From NCBI RefSeq assembly GCF_003686955.1, contig NZ_RCVM01000001.1:124001-188000 (forward strand): a DNA stretch of 64,000 nucleotides, in the 5' to 3' direction. The position numbers and the translations under genes were made by a program. Of the stretch, positions 1-8,928 are shown piece by piece; the first letter of the stretch is position 1, and every line of letters starts with the position of its first letter. Source of the DNA: Streptococcus hillyeri. Lineage in GTDB: Bacteria; Bacillota; Bacilli; Lactobacillales; Streptococcaceae. The notes beneath the pieces were generated by a model. It did not search any database. It was not told the origin of the DNA and saw only the letters and a program-made list of their open reading frames with translations.

Positions 1-2
1 AA

Positions 3-701
3 ACTAAGCCAGAAATCGATCTTACAGCAGACCCTGACCAAGATGGCTTCACAACTGAGGAAGAATTGAAAGGTCAAAGCGATCCATTTGATGGGACTTC
101 GGTACCAGAAGTGAGTGAAACAGGTGCCGGAGTCACAGCTGATGCCAAACCCGAAATCGATCTTACAGCAGACCCTGACCAAGATGGCTTCACAACTGAG
201 GAAGAATTGAAAGGTCAAAGCGATCCATTTGATGGGACTTCGGTACCAGAAGTGAGTGAAACAGGTGCCGGAGTCACAGCTGACGCCAAACCCGAAATTG
301 ACCTTGCATCAGACACCGACCAAGATGGTTTCACAACCGAGGAAGAATTAAAAGGTCAAAGCGATCCATTTGATACGACTTCAGTGCCATTTATTTGGGA
401 GACAGGAACAGGGGTTACGGCTTCTGAGAAACCAATCATTAGTTTTGAAACTGAGAAAAAAGGTCACCTAGAATATCAGCCATTATCAGTGTCAAATACA
501 AAAGATGAGGCGCCTGCTGATGTCGAAACAGTGTCACATACCCCAATGAGTGAGAAATCTTTAAATCAATTTTCTAAATCATTGACTAAAGAAGCGTTAC
601 CAAAAACAGGTCAAACCGACTCATTCTTGACAATCTTATGTGGAACAATGGTTATCATCTCAGCTATGGTAGTTATTAAACTTAAGTCAAAAAATGACTA
701 A
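3..701 (+). CDS. LPXTG wall-anchored repeat protein, 5' end outside window
   Basis: The frame is open from the first bases, so the true start lies upstream; the TTG at 66 is internal. About 232 codons are visible. They hold tandem 47-residue units, each with an acidic loop DPDQDGFTTEEE (D-x-D-x-D-G then E-E), which resembles calcium-binding thrombospondin type 3 or EF-hand-like loops, followed by KGQSDPFD and SVPEVSETGAGV. A spacer of about 60 residues leads to a sorting signal: LPKTG, a hydrophobic stretch and the basic tail KLKSKND. The protein should be attached to peptidoglycan by sortase. The ligand or partner cannot be told from this fragment. The repeat units are almost identical in DNA, so repeat number probably varies. 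Wall anchoring is nearly certain; calcium binding is inferred from the motif. Confidence 0.9.
   Translation, partial: TKPEIDLTADPDQDGFTTEEELKGQSDPFDGTSVPEVSETGAGVTADAKPEIDLTADPDQDGFTTEEELKGQSDPFDGTSVPEVSETGAGVTADAKPEIDLASDTDQDGFTTEEELKGQSDPFDTTSVPFIWETGTGVTASEKPIISFETEKKGHLEYQPLSVSNTKDEAPADVETVSHTPMSEKSLNQFSKSLTKEALPKTGQTDSFLTILCGTMVIISAMVVIKLKSKND
66..400 (+). repeat. Tandem 141-bp coding repeats
   Basis: Units start at 66, 207 and 348 with exactly 141 bp (47 codons) between them. The units at 66 and 207 differ at only a few positions; the one at 348 diverges after about 45 bp. More copies evidently continue upstream of the window. Confidence 0.9.
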
Positions 702-726
702 TCTTTAGAAAATATCATCATTTAAA

Positions 727-765
727 AAACGAGTAAATCCAATAAGGACTACTCGTTTTTTTTTT
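727..765 (+). terminator. Rho-independent terminator of the repeat protein gene
   Basis: The 9-bp perfect stem AAACGAGTA/TACTCGTTT runs into a long T tract, 26 bp after the stop codon. Confidence 0.9.
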
Positions 766-907
766 ATTTAAATGAGTATTAATATAAATAACTATAGCAG
801 GGTCAATAACTAACATGATATTGGAAAAATGACAGTCAAAATGTATAAAATAATCAGTCCTACCTCAAATTCTTTTGTGCGTTTGTCTGGTAAAAATAAT
901 TATGCTA

Positions 908-936
908 TTGATTTGTTTGTTCGCTTTTTGTATAAT
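908..936 (+). promoter_or_regulatory. Sigma-A promoter of the SpnA-like gene
   Basis: TTGATT (908-913), a 17-bp spacer, and TATAAT (931-936), followed by an untranslated leader with GGAGG 7 bases before ATG 968. Confidence 0.75.
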
Positions 937-967
937 GTAACCGTATTAACTATTTGGAGGAAATAAA

Positions 968-3900
968 ATGTTCGGAAAAAGAGCGATTCGAGATAATGCC
1001 CAACGCTTTTCGATTAAAAAGTACAGCATTGGTGTTGTCTCTGTCCTTTTAGGATTAGCTTTCCTAGGCGGAACAGTTGTTCAAGCAGAGGAGTCAGCCA
1101 ATTTAGGAAGCCAGCTTGTACAGCCTAGTGATAACACCTCTCTACAAGGTTTGGAAGAAGCTCAACCTGTTTCTGTGGTGCCAGATTCTAATGCGGTATC
1201 AGATAGTATTTCTACAGAGGTAGCTCCAGAAACGCTCACTACCCCAGCCCCTGTTGCAGAAGCAGAAGTTAGTCAATCATCAGTTGTTAGCGTAGAAGAC
1301 TATCAAAAAATGACAGCTAACAAGCAAGAGGTTACTGTCGAGGGCTATATTACAGGGTCTTTAAAATTAGGAAATGCCTATGGCAGTGAGTACTCCAACC
1401 TAGCTCTTGGTGCAACCAAAGACGCAGCAGCTAAAGATACGATTCCTGTTCAATTAGTCGGTAAGTCAGATGTTAGAAAAGCCTATAATGTCAAGGATAA
1501 CCCTCAGTACATCGGTAAGAAGGCAAGAGTAACAGGAATTTCAGAAAACTATTTTAATAAAATTGGTATAAAATCTACGAGCAAGATTGAAATTATTGAA
1601 GATGATAGTATTTCTGAGGAAACAAAACCTGTTGAAACCCCAGCACCACTAGAACCAGCGAGTCCAGACCTTACCCCAATTGCTCATTTGAGAACATCTG
1701 AACAGGGGAAAGAATATAGCTTTGCAGGAAAAGTTATCAGTCCTATCAATGCTTGGGGCGGTCAAGGCTTTTACGTTCAAGATAAGTCTGGCGCAGGCAT
1801 TTATGTTTATCCGAAAAAAGACTTATCCTTAAAACAAGGTGATGTTGTTGAACTAAGCGGAAAATTATCGCAATACGGCAGCGAGTTACAAGTTGTTGAC
1901 ATCACAGCAAGTAAAAAAATTGCAGACGACATTAACACGCCACTGACTACCTTAACCATTCCCACATTGAGTGCTGACAAACAGTCTACGCTAGTCAAAT
2001 TAGAGAATGTCAAAGTTGGAACGATTTCAAGTGATTCCTTTGATAATGCGACTTTTGATGTCACTGATAAGGATGGTAATGTTGTGTCTATCCGTCTTGA
2101 CAGTCGTTCTGGCATTACAGCAACTACTCTAAAAGAAAAAATCACTACCAATGATGAGATTAATGTCACAGGCATTTTATCTAGTTTTAAAGAAGCTAAT
2201 CAAGTAAAACCTTTCTCTCTTGGACATTTTGAAATTGTGAAAAAAGCAGAAGCAATTCCAGCTGTTGAAGCAAGAGTTTCTGATATTCAGGGGGAAGGCC
2301 ATGTCTCTCCACTGGTAGGCAAAGCAGTCACTGTTAAAGATGTCGTTGTTACCTATGTTGAAAAAGATAATAAATTCTATGTGCAGGATTTAGTCTCTGA
2401 TGATAACGTGAAAACTTCTGATGCTATCGCTGTCTTTTTGCCAAAACACAAGGTCAAAGTTGGTGATAAATTGGAAATTACTGGTGAAGTTGAAGAATAT
2501 TTAGGAGACGGCTATTCAGATAAATCCGAAACAGACCTTACCGTTACTCAAATCAAAGCTAAAAAAGCAACAGTTGTAGGGACAGCAGAAGTGCCAAAAT
2601 CAGTTGTTTTGGGAGTAGATCGTGTGGCTCCGACAAAGGTCATTGATGACGATGCCTTCAAAGACTTTGATCCAGAAAATGATGCCCTTGATTTCTGGGA
2701 ATCGCTAGAAGGACAGTTGGTTACAGTCAAAGGAGCAAGAGTCTTAGGCCCACAAAGATATGGTGAAATCTATGTCGTACCAGGAAATGACACCACTAAG
2801 AAAAATAATTCTGGTGGTATCACCTTGCAAAGTGATAGCTATAATCCACAAAAAATTGCCCTTCTGACTACCAATCGAAAATTTGTTGCTAAGGCAGGAG
2901 ATTACTTCGGTAAAGACATTACAGGATCAATTTCTTACTCGTACACTAACTATAAATTATTAGTTGATAATAAGGCCTTGGATTCTCATCAAGATGGCGG
3001 ATTGAAACCTGAAGTTAGTCGCATTGTTAAAGACCCTGAAAAATTAATGATTGCTTCTTACAATATTGAAAACTTCTCTGCCAATAAAAAAGGCACCAAA
3101 GATGAAAAAGTAGCAAGGATTGCAAAATCGTTTGTCTCTGACTTGCATTCACCAGACATTATTACTTTAATTGAAGTTCAAGATAATAACGGAGAAACCA
3201 ATGACGGTACGACAGATGCGACGAAATCTGCACAACGTTTGATTGATGCCATTGCGGCTTTAGGCGGCCCAGCTTACAAGTACATTGACTTTGCACCTGA
3301 AAATAATGCCGATGGTGGGGCACCTGGTGGTAACATTAGAACAGGGTTCTTGTACAATTCTGAAAGAGTTAAATTATCTGATAAACCAGTAGCCCAGCCA
3401 AATGAATCAGCAACTTGGGAAAATGGGGAGCTGAAATACAGTGTCGCAAGACTCAACCCAACAAGTCCTGTATGGGAAGGCACACGAAAAGTTCCAGTAG
3501 CTGAATTTGAATTTAATGGTGAAAAAGTTGTTCTGCTAGGGCTTCACTTAAATTCTAAACGTGGTGATATGGGCGTCTTTGGCAAGATTCAACCACCACA
3601 GTTCAAGTCAGAAGCCAAACGTCATCAGATGGCAGAAGACATTAAAGCATTTGTCGAAACTGGGTTTTCTCAAAATGAACGAGCGAATATCGTTATCCTA
3701 GGTGATTATAACGATTATGAGTTCACTAAGACTCTGTCTATCATTGAATCAGCAGGACTAAGAAATCTCGTCAAAAATCATGAAGAATCAGATAGATATT
3801 CTTACTTCCATCAAGGAAATAATCAAACTTTGGACCAAGCTATGATTTCAGGCCACCTAGCTGATAATTATGAGTTTGATATGGTTCATGTGAATGCTGC

Positions 3901-4276
3901 CTTTATGGAAGAACATGGCAGAGCTTCGGATCATGACCCATTATTGCTACAAATTGACATCAGAAAAGTCAATGAAGTGCCAAAAGATTTTCCAACAGTG
4001 GATAAGAAACCTGAATTGACATTGCCATTATCTTTGACACCTAAAAACGAGAAAGCTAATACTCCTCGTACGCAAACAGAGGTGAAACCATCACCAGTTA
4101 CGAAAGAAGGGCAACAAACAGCAAGTGGAGCGAAACAAGATATCTTTAACGATTCAAAAGCAGAAAGCCTACCAGCGACATCAGATTCTGACACTCAATT
4201 GATAACAGTCATGGGTGGAGGACTTATCTTGTTGAGCAGTCTTGCAATTGCAAGCCATAAACGTAAAGAATACTAA
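968..4276 (+). CDS. spnA: Cell-wall-anchored nuclease, SpnA-like
   Basis: 1102 residues. It opens with a YSIRK-type signal peptide (FSIKKYSIGVVSVLLG, residues 14-29). Several OB-fold-like segments follow (about 110-210, 237-330 and 435-535), then a C-terminal endonuclease/exonuclease/phosphatase domain from about 690 to 995. Its metal and catalytic motifs are all present: ASYNIENF (~697), TLIEVQD (~735), GLHLNSKRGD (~858), ILGDYNDYE (~911) and SDHDP (~987). This is the arrangement of streptococcal SpnA, a surface DNase reported to degrade neutrophil extracellular traps. The C-terminus has a sorting signal, but the motif reads LPATS (1068-1072), not LPXTG. The gene is monocistronic, with its own promoter and terminator. 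The nuclease assignment is strong; the role in immune evasion is inferred from the family. Confidence 0.9.
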   Translation: MFGKRAIRDNAQRFSIKKYSIGVVSVLLGLAFLGGTVVQAEESANLGSQLVQPSDNTSLQGLEEAQPVSVVPDSNAVSDSISTEVAPETLTTPAPVAEAEVSQSSVVSVEDYQKMTANKQEVTVEGYITGSLKLGNAYGSEYSNLALGATKDAAAKDTIPVQLVGKSDVRKAYNVKDNPQYIGKKARVTGISENYFNKIGIKSTSKIEIIEDDSISEETKPVETPAPLEPASPDLTPIAHLRTSEQGKEYSFAGKVISPINAWGGQGFYVQDKSGAGIYVYPKKDLSLKQGDVVELSGKLSQYGSELQVVDITASKKIADDINTPLTTLTIPTLSADKQSTLVKLENVKVGTISSDSFDNATFDVTDKDGNVVSIRLDSRSGITATTLKEKITTNDEINVTGILSSFKEANQVKPFSLGHFEIVKKAEAIPAVEARVSDIQGEGHVSPLVGKAVTVKDVVVTYVEKDNKFYVQDLVSDDNVKTSDAIAVFLPKHKVKVGDKLEITGEVEEYLGDGYSDKSETDLTVTQIKAKKATVVGTAEVPKSVVLGVDRVAPTKVIDDDAFKDFDPENDALDFWESLEGQLVTVKGARVLGPQRYGEIYVVPGNDTTKKNNSGGITLQSDSYNPQKIALLTTNRKFVAKAGDYFGKDITGSISYSYTNYKLLVDNKALDSHQDGGLKPEVSRIVKDPEKLMIASYNIENFSANKKGTKDEKVARIAKSFVSDLHSPDIITLIEVQDNNGETNDGTTDATKSAQRLIDAIAALGGPAYKYIDFAPENNADGGAPGGNIRTGFLYNSERVKLSDKPVAQPNESATWENGELKYSVARLNPTSPVWEGTRKVPVAEFEFNGEKVVLLGLHLNSKRGDMGVFGKIQPPQFKSEAKRHQMAEDIKAFVETGFSQNERANIVILGDYNDYEFTKTLSIIESAGLRNLVKNHEESDRYSYFHQGNNQTLDQAMISGHLADNYEFDMVHVNAAFMEEHGRASDHDPLLLQIDIRKVNEVPKDFPTVDKKPELTLPLSLTPKNEKANTPRTQTEVKPSPVTKEGQQTASGAKQDIFNDSKAESLPATSDSDTQLITVMGGGLILLSSLAIASHKRKEY

Positions 4277-4323
4277 GCAGTTTCTAAGAAACACTATTTG
4301 TGTATCTGATGGTAGCATAACTA

Positions 4324-4363
4324 AAGAGACCAAATTCTAAATCAAGAATAAGGTCTCTTTTTT
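4324..4363 (+). terminator. Terminator of the SpnA-like gene
   Basis: AAGAGACC/GGTCTCTT perfect stem followed by a run of T. Confidence 0.9.
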
Positions 4364-4422
4364 ATGTTTGTGAGAGATTAATTGTTTAGATCTGTCAACA
4401 TTTGAGTTGTGGCTTTGGACTT

Positions 4423-4806
4423 TTATTGGTCTGCACCTGCTTTTTCCAATAGAAAATGAGGAATAAAAAGACTTGCTATGATACTAGCCAAACCAAACCA
4501 AGTGATAATAGCCATGATCCACGTTCCAGGAGAAAAAATAAATTGCCCAAAGAGGATAGCCAAAACACCACCCCAAAACGTTAGAGCGTGCATAGTATTA
4601 TCTTTAATAATAACGATATCACTATTTGAGACAGAAATTCTAGATTTTTTACTGCCACGAACGGTGAGCAAACTTTCAGAAGTAGGAAGACTCAAGTCAA
4701 CCTCCTCATTTTCCATAATACGAGCAACAGTTTTCCCATTCAGTTTCAGGTAAATAGGAGCAAAGGCGCGAATATACTTCGTACGACGTTTAATGGTAAT
4801 AGACAT
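4423..4806 (-). CDS. Small membrane protein of unknown function
   Basis: 127 residues from the ATG at 4806, chosen because AAAGG lies just upstream; the frame extends further 5' without a ribosome site. The N-terminal 70 residues look like a small beta-rich, PEGA-like domain (YLKLNGKTVARIMENEEVDL). Two hydrophobic helices follow (about 75-93 and 95-117), then a short tail. I do not recognise the family. The gene stands alone, convergent with the nuclease gene and divergent from the next gene. It probably sits in the membrane with the N-terminal domain on one face. Confidence 0.65.
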   Translation of the reverse strand: MSITIKRRTKYIRAFAPIYLKLNGKTVARIMENEEVDLSLPTSESLLTVRGSKKSRISVSNSDIVIIKDNTMHALTFWGGVLAILFGQFIFSPGTWIMAIITWFGLASIIASLFIPHFLLEKAGADQ

Positions 4807-4834
4807 GATAAACCTTTCGAGATTACTTTTCCTT

Positions 4835-4863
4835 ATTATAGCGTGAAACGAAAAGGAGGGCAA
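4835..4863 (-). promoter_or_regulatory. Promoter of the 4423-4806 gene
   Basis: On the minus strand: TTGCCC (4863-4858), a 17-bp spacer, and TATAAT (4840-4835), about 28 bp upstream of the ATG. Confidence 0.7.
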
Positions 4864-4971
4864 GGAAGAGGGTGACGTCGTGAGGAGGCATGAGAAATTT
4901 AGTGCGTAAATTTTTAGAAGAATTCTTCATTGTATACTTTGCGGAGTACGCTATTTTTGCTTTTTATATGT

Positions 4972-4977
4972 TACAAT
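4972..4977 (+). promoter_or_regulatory. -10 box of the 5046 gene
   Basis: TACAAT within the string CTTTTTATATGTTACAATG. Nearly the same string precedes the gene at 5887 (-10 at 5823-5828). No good -35 box is visible. Confidence 0.5.
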
Positions 4978-5045
4978 GAGGGATAACGAAACAGGAAGTA
5001 CTTAACAGGATAATAGATGATTATTTGCTTTGTACGAGGTGACTG

Positions 5046-5714
5046 ATGAACACACATTTAAAGAAATATTTAGAAATCTATGAAAAATTTCCTTTAAATG
5101 CTTATTTTTCCAAAGAGCAAAGGAAAGTTCGTCACAAGATGATGACTAGTTGGGAAAAGGAAGCAGTAGACGAGTATCCAAGTTTAGACGAGCTGATGGA
5201 TTTTGTGACTCAGTATAAAAACAACATTCACATTACGCCACAGTTTTTTCAAAAATTTCAATCTGTGTGGAGAGAAGATTTTAACCATGGCTATCAGTTT
5301 TCTGAATTTTTATTGGAAATGGATTTAGAGGAATTGATATGGAAATTTGACCTTTCATCTATGCATTTGGCAAATCAAGTCTTAAAACGTCATCAAAATC
5401 ATGTCAAAGCCTTAAAACTTAAATTAAAATTGTTAGTCCGTTACCACGATTTTTGCTTACACGAACTTCCTTGGGGAGTATTAGCAGAAGGAAATAGAGA
5501 AGAAGAATTAAACTCAGTAACAGAGATGGAAGAAACGGCTAAGAAACTCAATTTTCAAGCTAAAAACTTTGAAATATTATGCCATAATTGTAAACGGTAT
5601 TATCCACTCTGGTTTGAATATTTAGAAGAAAAAACTAAATGTGGCTTTAAAGAGTTTTTAGAGCTAAAAGGTGTAGATACCGAGAGTATTTATCTACCTT
5701 ACATAATGATTTAG
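5046..5714 (+). CDS. Hypothetical protein
   Basis: 222 residues, mostly helical and charged, with no signal peptide or membrane segment, so probably cytoplasmic. The start is supported by GAGGTGA a few bases upstream. A CHNCKRYY stretch near residue 180 gives one CxxC pair, possibly a metal or redox site, but there is no second pair to make a classic zinc ribbon. I do not recognise the family. The gene has its own -10 box and lies in the same direction as the following HAD-ftsY operon, separated from it by about 170 bp that carry a second -10. Confidence 0.55.
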   Translation: MNTHLKKYLEIYEKFPLNAYFSKEQRKVRHKMMTSWEKEAVDEYPSLDELMDFVTQYKNNIHITPQFFQKFQSVWREDFNHGYQFSEFLLEMDLEELIWKFDLSSMHLANQVLKRHQNHVKALKLKLKLLVRYHDFCLHELPWGVLAEGNREEELNSVTEMEETAKKLNFQAKNFEILCHNCKRYYPLWFEYLEEKTKCGFKEFLELKGVDTESIYLPYIMI

Positions 5715-5819
5715 AAATGTTAACCTTTGGGATGAATAGTAGGAATAAAAAGTGATTTTTATCCGCAAATGTTTCTTTTTCGAGAGCTTGCCTGAGGTGC
5801 GCTTTTTTAACTTTTTATA

Positions 5820-5828
5820 TGTTATAAT
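5820..5828 (+). promoter_or_regulatory. Extended -10 promoter of the HAD-ftsY operon
   Basis: TGt-TATAAT (5820-5828), 58 bp before the first ATG of the operon. The -35 region is weak. Confidence 0.6.
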
Positions 5829-5886
5829 GGAAGTTAGAAAGCGGATGCGAAATTGGCATTCCTAGAATAGAAATTGGTGATATTGT

Positions 5887-6681
5887 ATGATTAAATTGAT
5901 AGCAACAGATTTAGACGGTACTTTTTTGACGAAGCAGCATACTTATGATAAGGCTTTATTTGCAAGGGTTTTAGATAAGTGTGAAGAGCAGGGAATATTA
6001 TTTACGGTGGCTAGCGGTCGTCCGATGCTGAGTGTGCAAAGGTTATTTGCAGATGTTTTGGATAGGATTGCGATTATTGCTGAGAACGGTGGTGTTGTTT
6101 CCTACAAGGGTAAAGTGATTTCAGAGCACCTGATGACTTCCGAACAGTACCTGTCTATGGCTGGTCAGCTAGAAGTCCTTGATGACTGTAAGGGCTACTT
6201 ATTATCAGGGCGTGTAGGGGCATATGCGCCACTAACAATTGATGATGTTTATTTTAATCATGTTTCCAATTATTATGAAAACACTCAGAAAGTACACTTA
6301 GCTGAGGTGACAGACGATATTTATAAGCTAACGGCTCAATTTTCGGATGAGTTTATTGCGGAACATAGCAGAGCTTTAACGGAGGCTAATCCTGGTTTGG
6401 CGGCTGTTGTCACAGGATTTGGTGGGATGGATATTATCTTAGAAGGCATTACAAAAGCTACTGGACTGTCAGCCTTATGTGAGCGTTTAGAATATACCCC
6501 TTCTGATGTGATTGCATTTGGAGATAATTTTAACGACGCAGAGATGTTGTCGTTTGCAGGCACAGCTATTGCTACCGCCAATGCGCGTGAAGGGATTAAA
6601 GAAATGGCTGATCAAGTAATTGGTTCTTGTGAAGATGGAGCCGTATTGACTTATTTAGAAGGAATGTTAAAAAATGACTGA
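5887..6681 (+). CDS. Cof-type HAD-superfamily hydrolase
   Basis: 264 residues, the usual size of Cof/YidA-type HAD phosphatases. The nucleophile motif I is DLDGTFL near the N-terminus, the serine motif II is ASGRP, and the metal-binding motif IV is GDNFNDAEML near residue 217. These cytoplasmic enzymes remove phosphate from sugar phosphates, nucleotides or pyridoxal phosphate; the substrate cannot be told from sequence. The stop overlaps the start of the next HAD gene by 8 bp, so the two paralogues and ftsY are probably cotranscribed. Confidence 0.85.
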   Translation: MIKLIATDLDGTFLTKQHTYDKALFARVLDKCEEQGILFTVASGRPMLSVQRLFADVLDRIAIIAENGGVVSYKGKVISEHLMTSEQYLSMAGQLEVLDDCKGYLLSGRVGAYAPLTIDDVYFNHVSNYYENTQKVHLAEVTDDIYKLTAQFSDEFIAEHSRALTEANPGLAAVVTGFGGMDIILEGITKATGLSALCERLEYTPSDVIAFGDNFNDAEMLSFAGTAIATANAREGIKEMADQVIGSCEDGAVLTYLEGMLKND

Positions 6682-7495
6682 GATTAAATTACTAGCCTTA
6701 GATATGGATGGCACCCTTTTTACAACTGAAAAAACCATCACTGAGGAAAATAAACAAGCTTTGAAAAAGGCACAAGAAATGGGGGTCCAGGTTGTGATTA
6801 CCACAGGTCGTCCTTTAAAAGCGATTTCTTATGTTTTAGATGAGCTGAATCTTAACAATGCAGAAAATTATAGCATCACCTTTAATGGTGGACTCGTTCA
6901 GCGTAATAATGGAGAGATTTTGGATGCCAGTGCTCTATCTTTTGATGAGTTAGACATCATCTATTCAACTTTGGAACCCCTCAGTTTACCGATGGATGTC
7001 ATTAGTGATGGGACAGTATATAGCATTCCTAGTCATGGAGTGCATTCCCAATATTATCAGGCAAATCCGATGCTTACCTTTGTGGAGTTGGACACGCTTA
7101 ATGACTTACCAAGAGATATTAGTTATAATAAAGTAGTCGTTGTGACAGAGGCTGACTTTTTAGATACTCAGATTCCTAAAATTCCTTCAGAGTTGCATAA
7201 GGCTTTTGAGATTTTTAAATCACGTGAGATTATTCTTGAAATTATGCCTAAAGGTATTCATAAAGCAGTTGGGCTTGAGATTTTGACAAAGCATTTAGGG
7301 TTAAAGGCGGAGCAGGTGATGGCAGTGGGGGATGAAGAAAACGATGTCACCATGCTAAAATGGGCTGGTTTAGGCGTTGCTATGGCGAATGGCTCTGCTA
7401 TTGCTAAAGAAAGTGCTAAGGCGGTCACAACGAAAACGAATGACCAATCAGGAGTCGCTGAAGCGGTCGAAAAATATATCGTGAATGGAGAATGA
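6674..7495 (+). CDS. Cof-type HAD-superfamily hydrolase (YidA-like)
   Basis: 273 residues. Motif I is DMDGTLF, motif II is TTGRP, and motif IV is GDEENDVTML near residue 219, with the C2-type cap between motifs II and III. It resembles the YidA/Cof sugar-phosphate phosphatases. It starts inside the end of the preceding paralogue (8-bp overlap) and ends one base before the ftsY start codon, so translation of the three genes is likely coupled. A pair of HAD genes before ftsY is a usual streptococcal arrangement. The exact substrate is unknown. Confidence 0.85.
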   Translation: MTEIKLLALDMDGTLFTTEKTITEENKQALKKAQEMGVQVVITTGRPLKAISYVLDELNLNNAENYSITFNGGLVQRNNGEILDASALSFDELDIIYSTLEPLSLPMDVISDGTVYSIPSHGVHSQYYQANPMLTFVELDTLNDLPRDISYNKVVVVTEADFLDTQIPKIPSELHKAFEIFKSREIILEIMPKGIHKAVGLEILTKHLGLKAEQVMAVGDEENDVTMLKWAGLGVAMANGSAIAKESAKAVTTKTNDQSGVAEAVEKYIVNGE

Positions 7496-7496
7496 C

Positions 7497-8762
7497 ATGG
7501 GCTTATTTGATAAGTTATTTGGAAACAAAGAAGAAAAAGCTGTCGAGGAAGTGGCAGAGGTAGCGAGTGAAGAAGTTGTCAATGCTGATAATGACCAGCA
7601 AGATGAATTAGTAATTGAGGAAACATCAGAAGAAGTCTCTGAAGAAAACATTGAAGTATCAGCTGAGCAAACGCAAGCCGTTGATAATGCCTTTTCATCA
7701 GTCATGGCAGATTATTACGCCAAAAAAGCCGCTGCCAAAGCCGCAGCTGAAAAGGGTGAAGAAATTCATTTTGAAGCTATAGAAACGAGACAAGTAGAGC
7801 GTGAACCAGAGCCAGTTATAGAAGTTCCAGCTGTTGAAACAACAGAGGAAAAATATAATCGCAGTTTAGAGAAAACACGTACTGGTTTTGGTGCTCGTCT
7901 CAATGCCTTTTTGGCAAATTTCCGTCGTGTGGATGAAGACTTTTTTGAAGAATTAGAAGAATTATTGATTTTATCCGATGTTGGGGTTAGCGTTGCAACA
8001 AACCTAACTGAGGAGCTCCGCTATGAAGCGAAGTTAGAAAAAGCTAAGAAACCAGAAGAACTCCGTCGTGTCATCATCGAAAAATTGGTGGATATTTACG
8101 AAAAAGACGGTAACTTTAACGAGAAAATCAATTTCCAAGATGGTTTGACAGTCATGCTCTTTGTTGGGGTTAATGGCGTCGGCAAGACAACTTCTATTGG
8201 TAAACTTGCCCATAAATATAAGTCCGAAGGAAAAAAGGTGATGCTTGTAGCAGCCGATACCTTCCGTGCAGGTGCCGTTGCCCAGCTTGTTGAGTGGGGT
8301 CGCCGTGTGGATGTCCCAGTTGTCGTTGGTCCAGAAAAAGCTGATCCTGCCTCAGTTGTTTTTGACGGTATGGAAAAAGCTGTCGCAGAAGGAGTAGATG
8401 TCCTCTTGATTGACACTGCTGGTCGCCTACAAAACAAAGATAACCTCATGGCAGAGCTTGAAAAAATTGGTCGTATCATTAAACGTGTTATCCCAGAAGC
8501 GCCACATGAAACCCTATTGGCTCTAGATGCTTCAACTGGTCAAAACGCCCTTAGCCAGGCCAAGGAATTTTCAAAAATCACACCATTGACAGGACTTGTC
8601 TTAACTAAAATTGACGGAACTGCAAAAGGTGGTGTTGTTCTTGCCATCCGTGAAGAATTAGACATTCCAGTGAAACTCATCGGCTTTGGTGAGAAAATTG
8701 ATGACATCGGACAATTCAACTCAGAAGACTTTATGACAGGACTTCTAGCAGAAATTCTATAA
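7497..8762 (+). CDS. ftsY: Signal recognition particle receptor FtsY
   Basis: 421 residues from the ATG at 7497 (MGLFDKLFG), preferred over the ATG at 7485 because GGAG lies 5-6 bases upstream and FtsY proteins begin this way. The N-terminal 100 or so residues form the acidic A domain. The NG domain follows, with the P-loop GVNGVGKTT (~224), DTFRAGA, DTAGRLQ and TKIDGTAKGG. FtsY binds the Ffh-ribosome complex at the membrane and hands nascent membrane proteins to SecYEG using paired GTP hydrolysis. It is the last gene of the HAD-HAD-ftsY operon. Confidence 0.97.
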   Translation: MGLFDKLFGNKEEKAVEEVAEVASEEVVNADNDQQDELVIEETSEEVSEENIEVSAEQTQAVDNAFSSVMADYYAKKAAAKAAAEKGEEIHFEAIETRQVEREPEPVIEVPAVETTEEKYNRSLEKTRTGFGARLNAFLANFRRVDEDFFEELEELLILSDVGVSVATNLTEELRYEAKLEKAKKPEELRRVIIEKLVDIYEKDGNFNEKINFQDGLTVMLFVGVNGVGKTTSIGKLAHKYKSEGKKVMLVAADTFRAGAVAQLVEWGRRVDVPVVVGPEKADPASVVFDGMEKAVAEGVDVLLIDTAGRLQNKDNLMAELEKIGRIIKRVIPEAPHETLLALDASTGQNALSQAKEFSKITPLTGLVLTKIDGTAKGGVVLAIREELDIPVKLIGFGEKIDDIGQFNSEDFMTGLLAEIL

Positions 8763-8770
8763 GAACTAGA

Positions 8771-8796
8771 AAAAGATTGCTTCGGCAGTCTTTTTT
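8771..8796 (+). terminator. ftsY operon terminator
   Basis: Stem AAGATTGC/GCAGTCTT (one G-T pair) with a TTCG tetraloop, followed by six T. Confidence 0.9.
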
Positions 8797-8887
8797 GGCT
8801 AAAACAATGAATTTTATAGGAAACAAGAGCTTTGTAACAACTGAAAACATTTACATAAAGATTAGAACAGTCATTTTTTAAAAATTG

Positions 8888-8896
8888 TGATACAAT
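8888..8896 (+). promoter_or_regulatory. Extended -10 promoter of typA
   Basis: TGa-TACAAT, 32 bp before the typA start. No convincing -35 at the usual spacing, which fits an extended -10 promoter. Confidence 0.6.
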
Positions 8897-8928
8897 AGTT
8901 AGGTTAAAAATAAGAGTAAGAGGATTTT

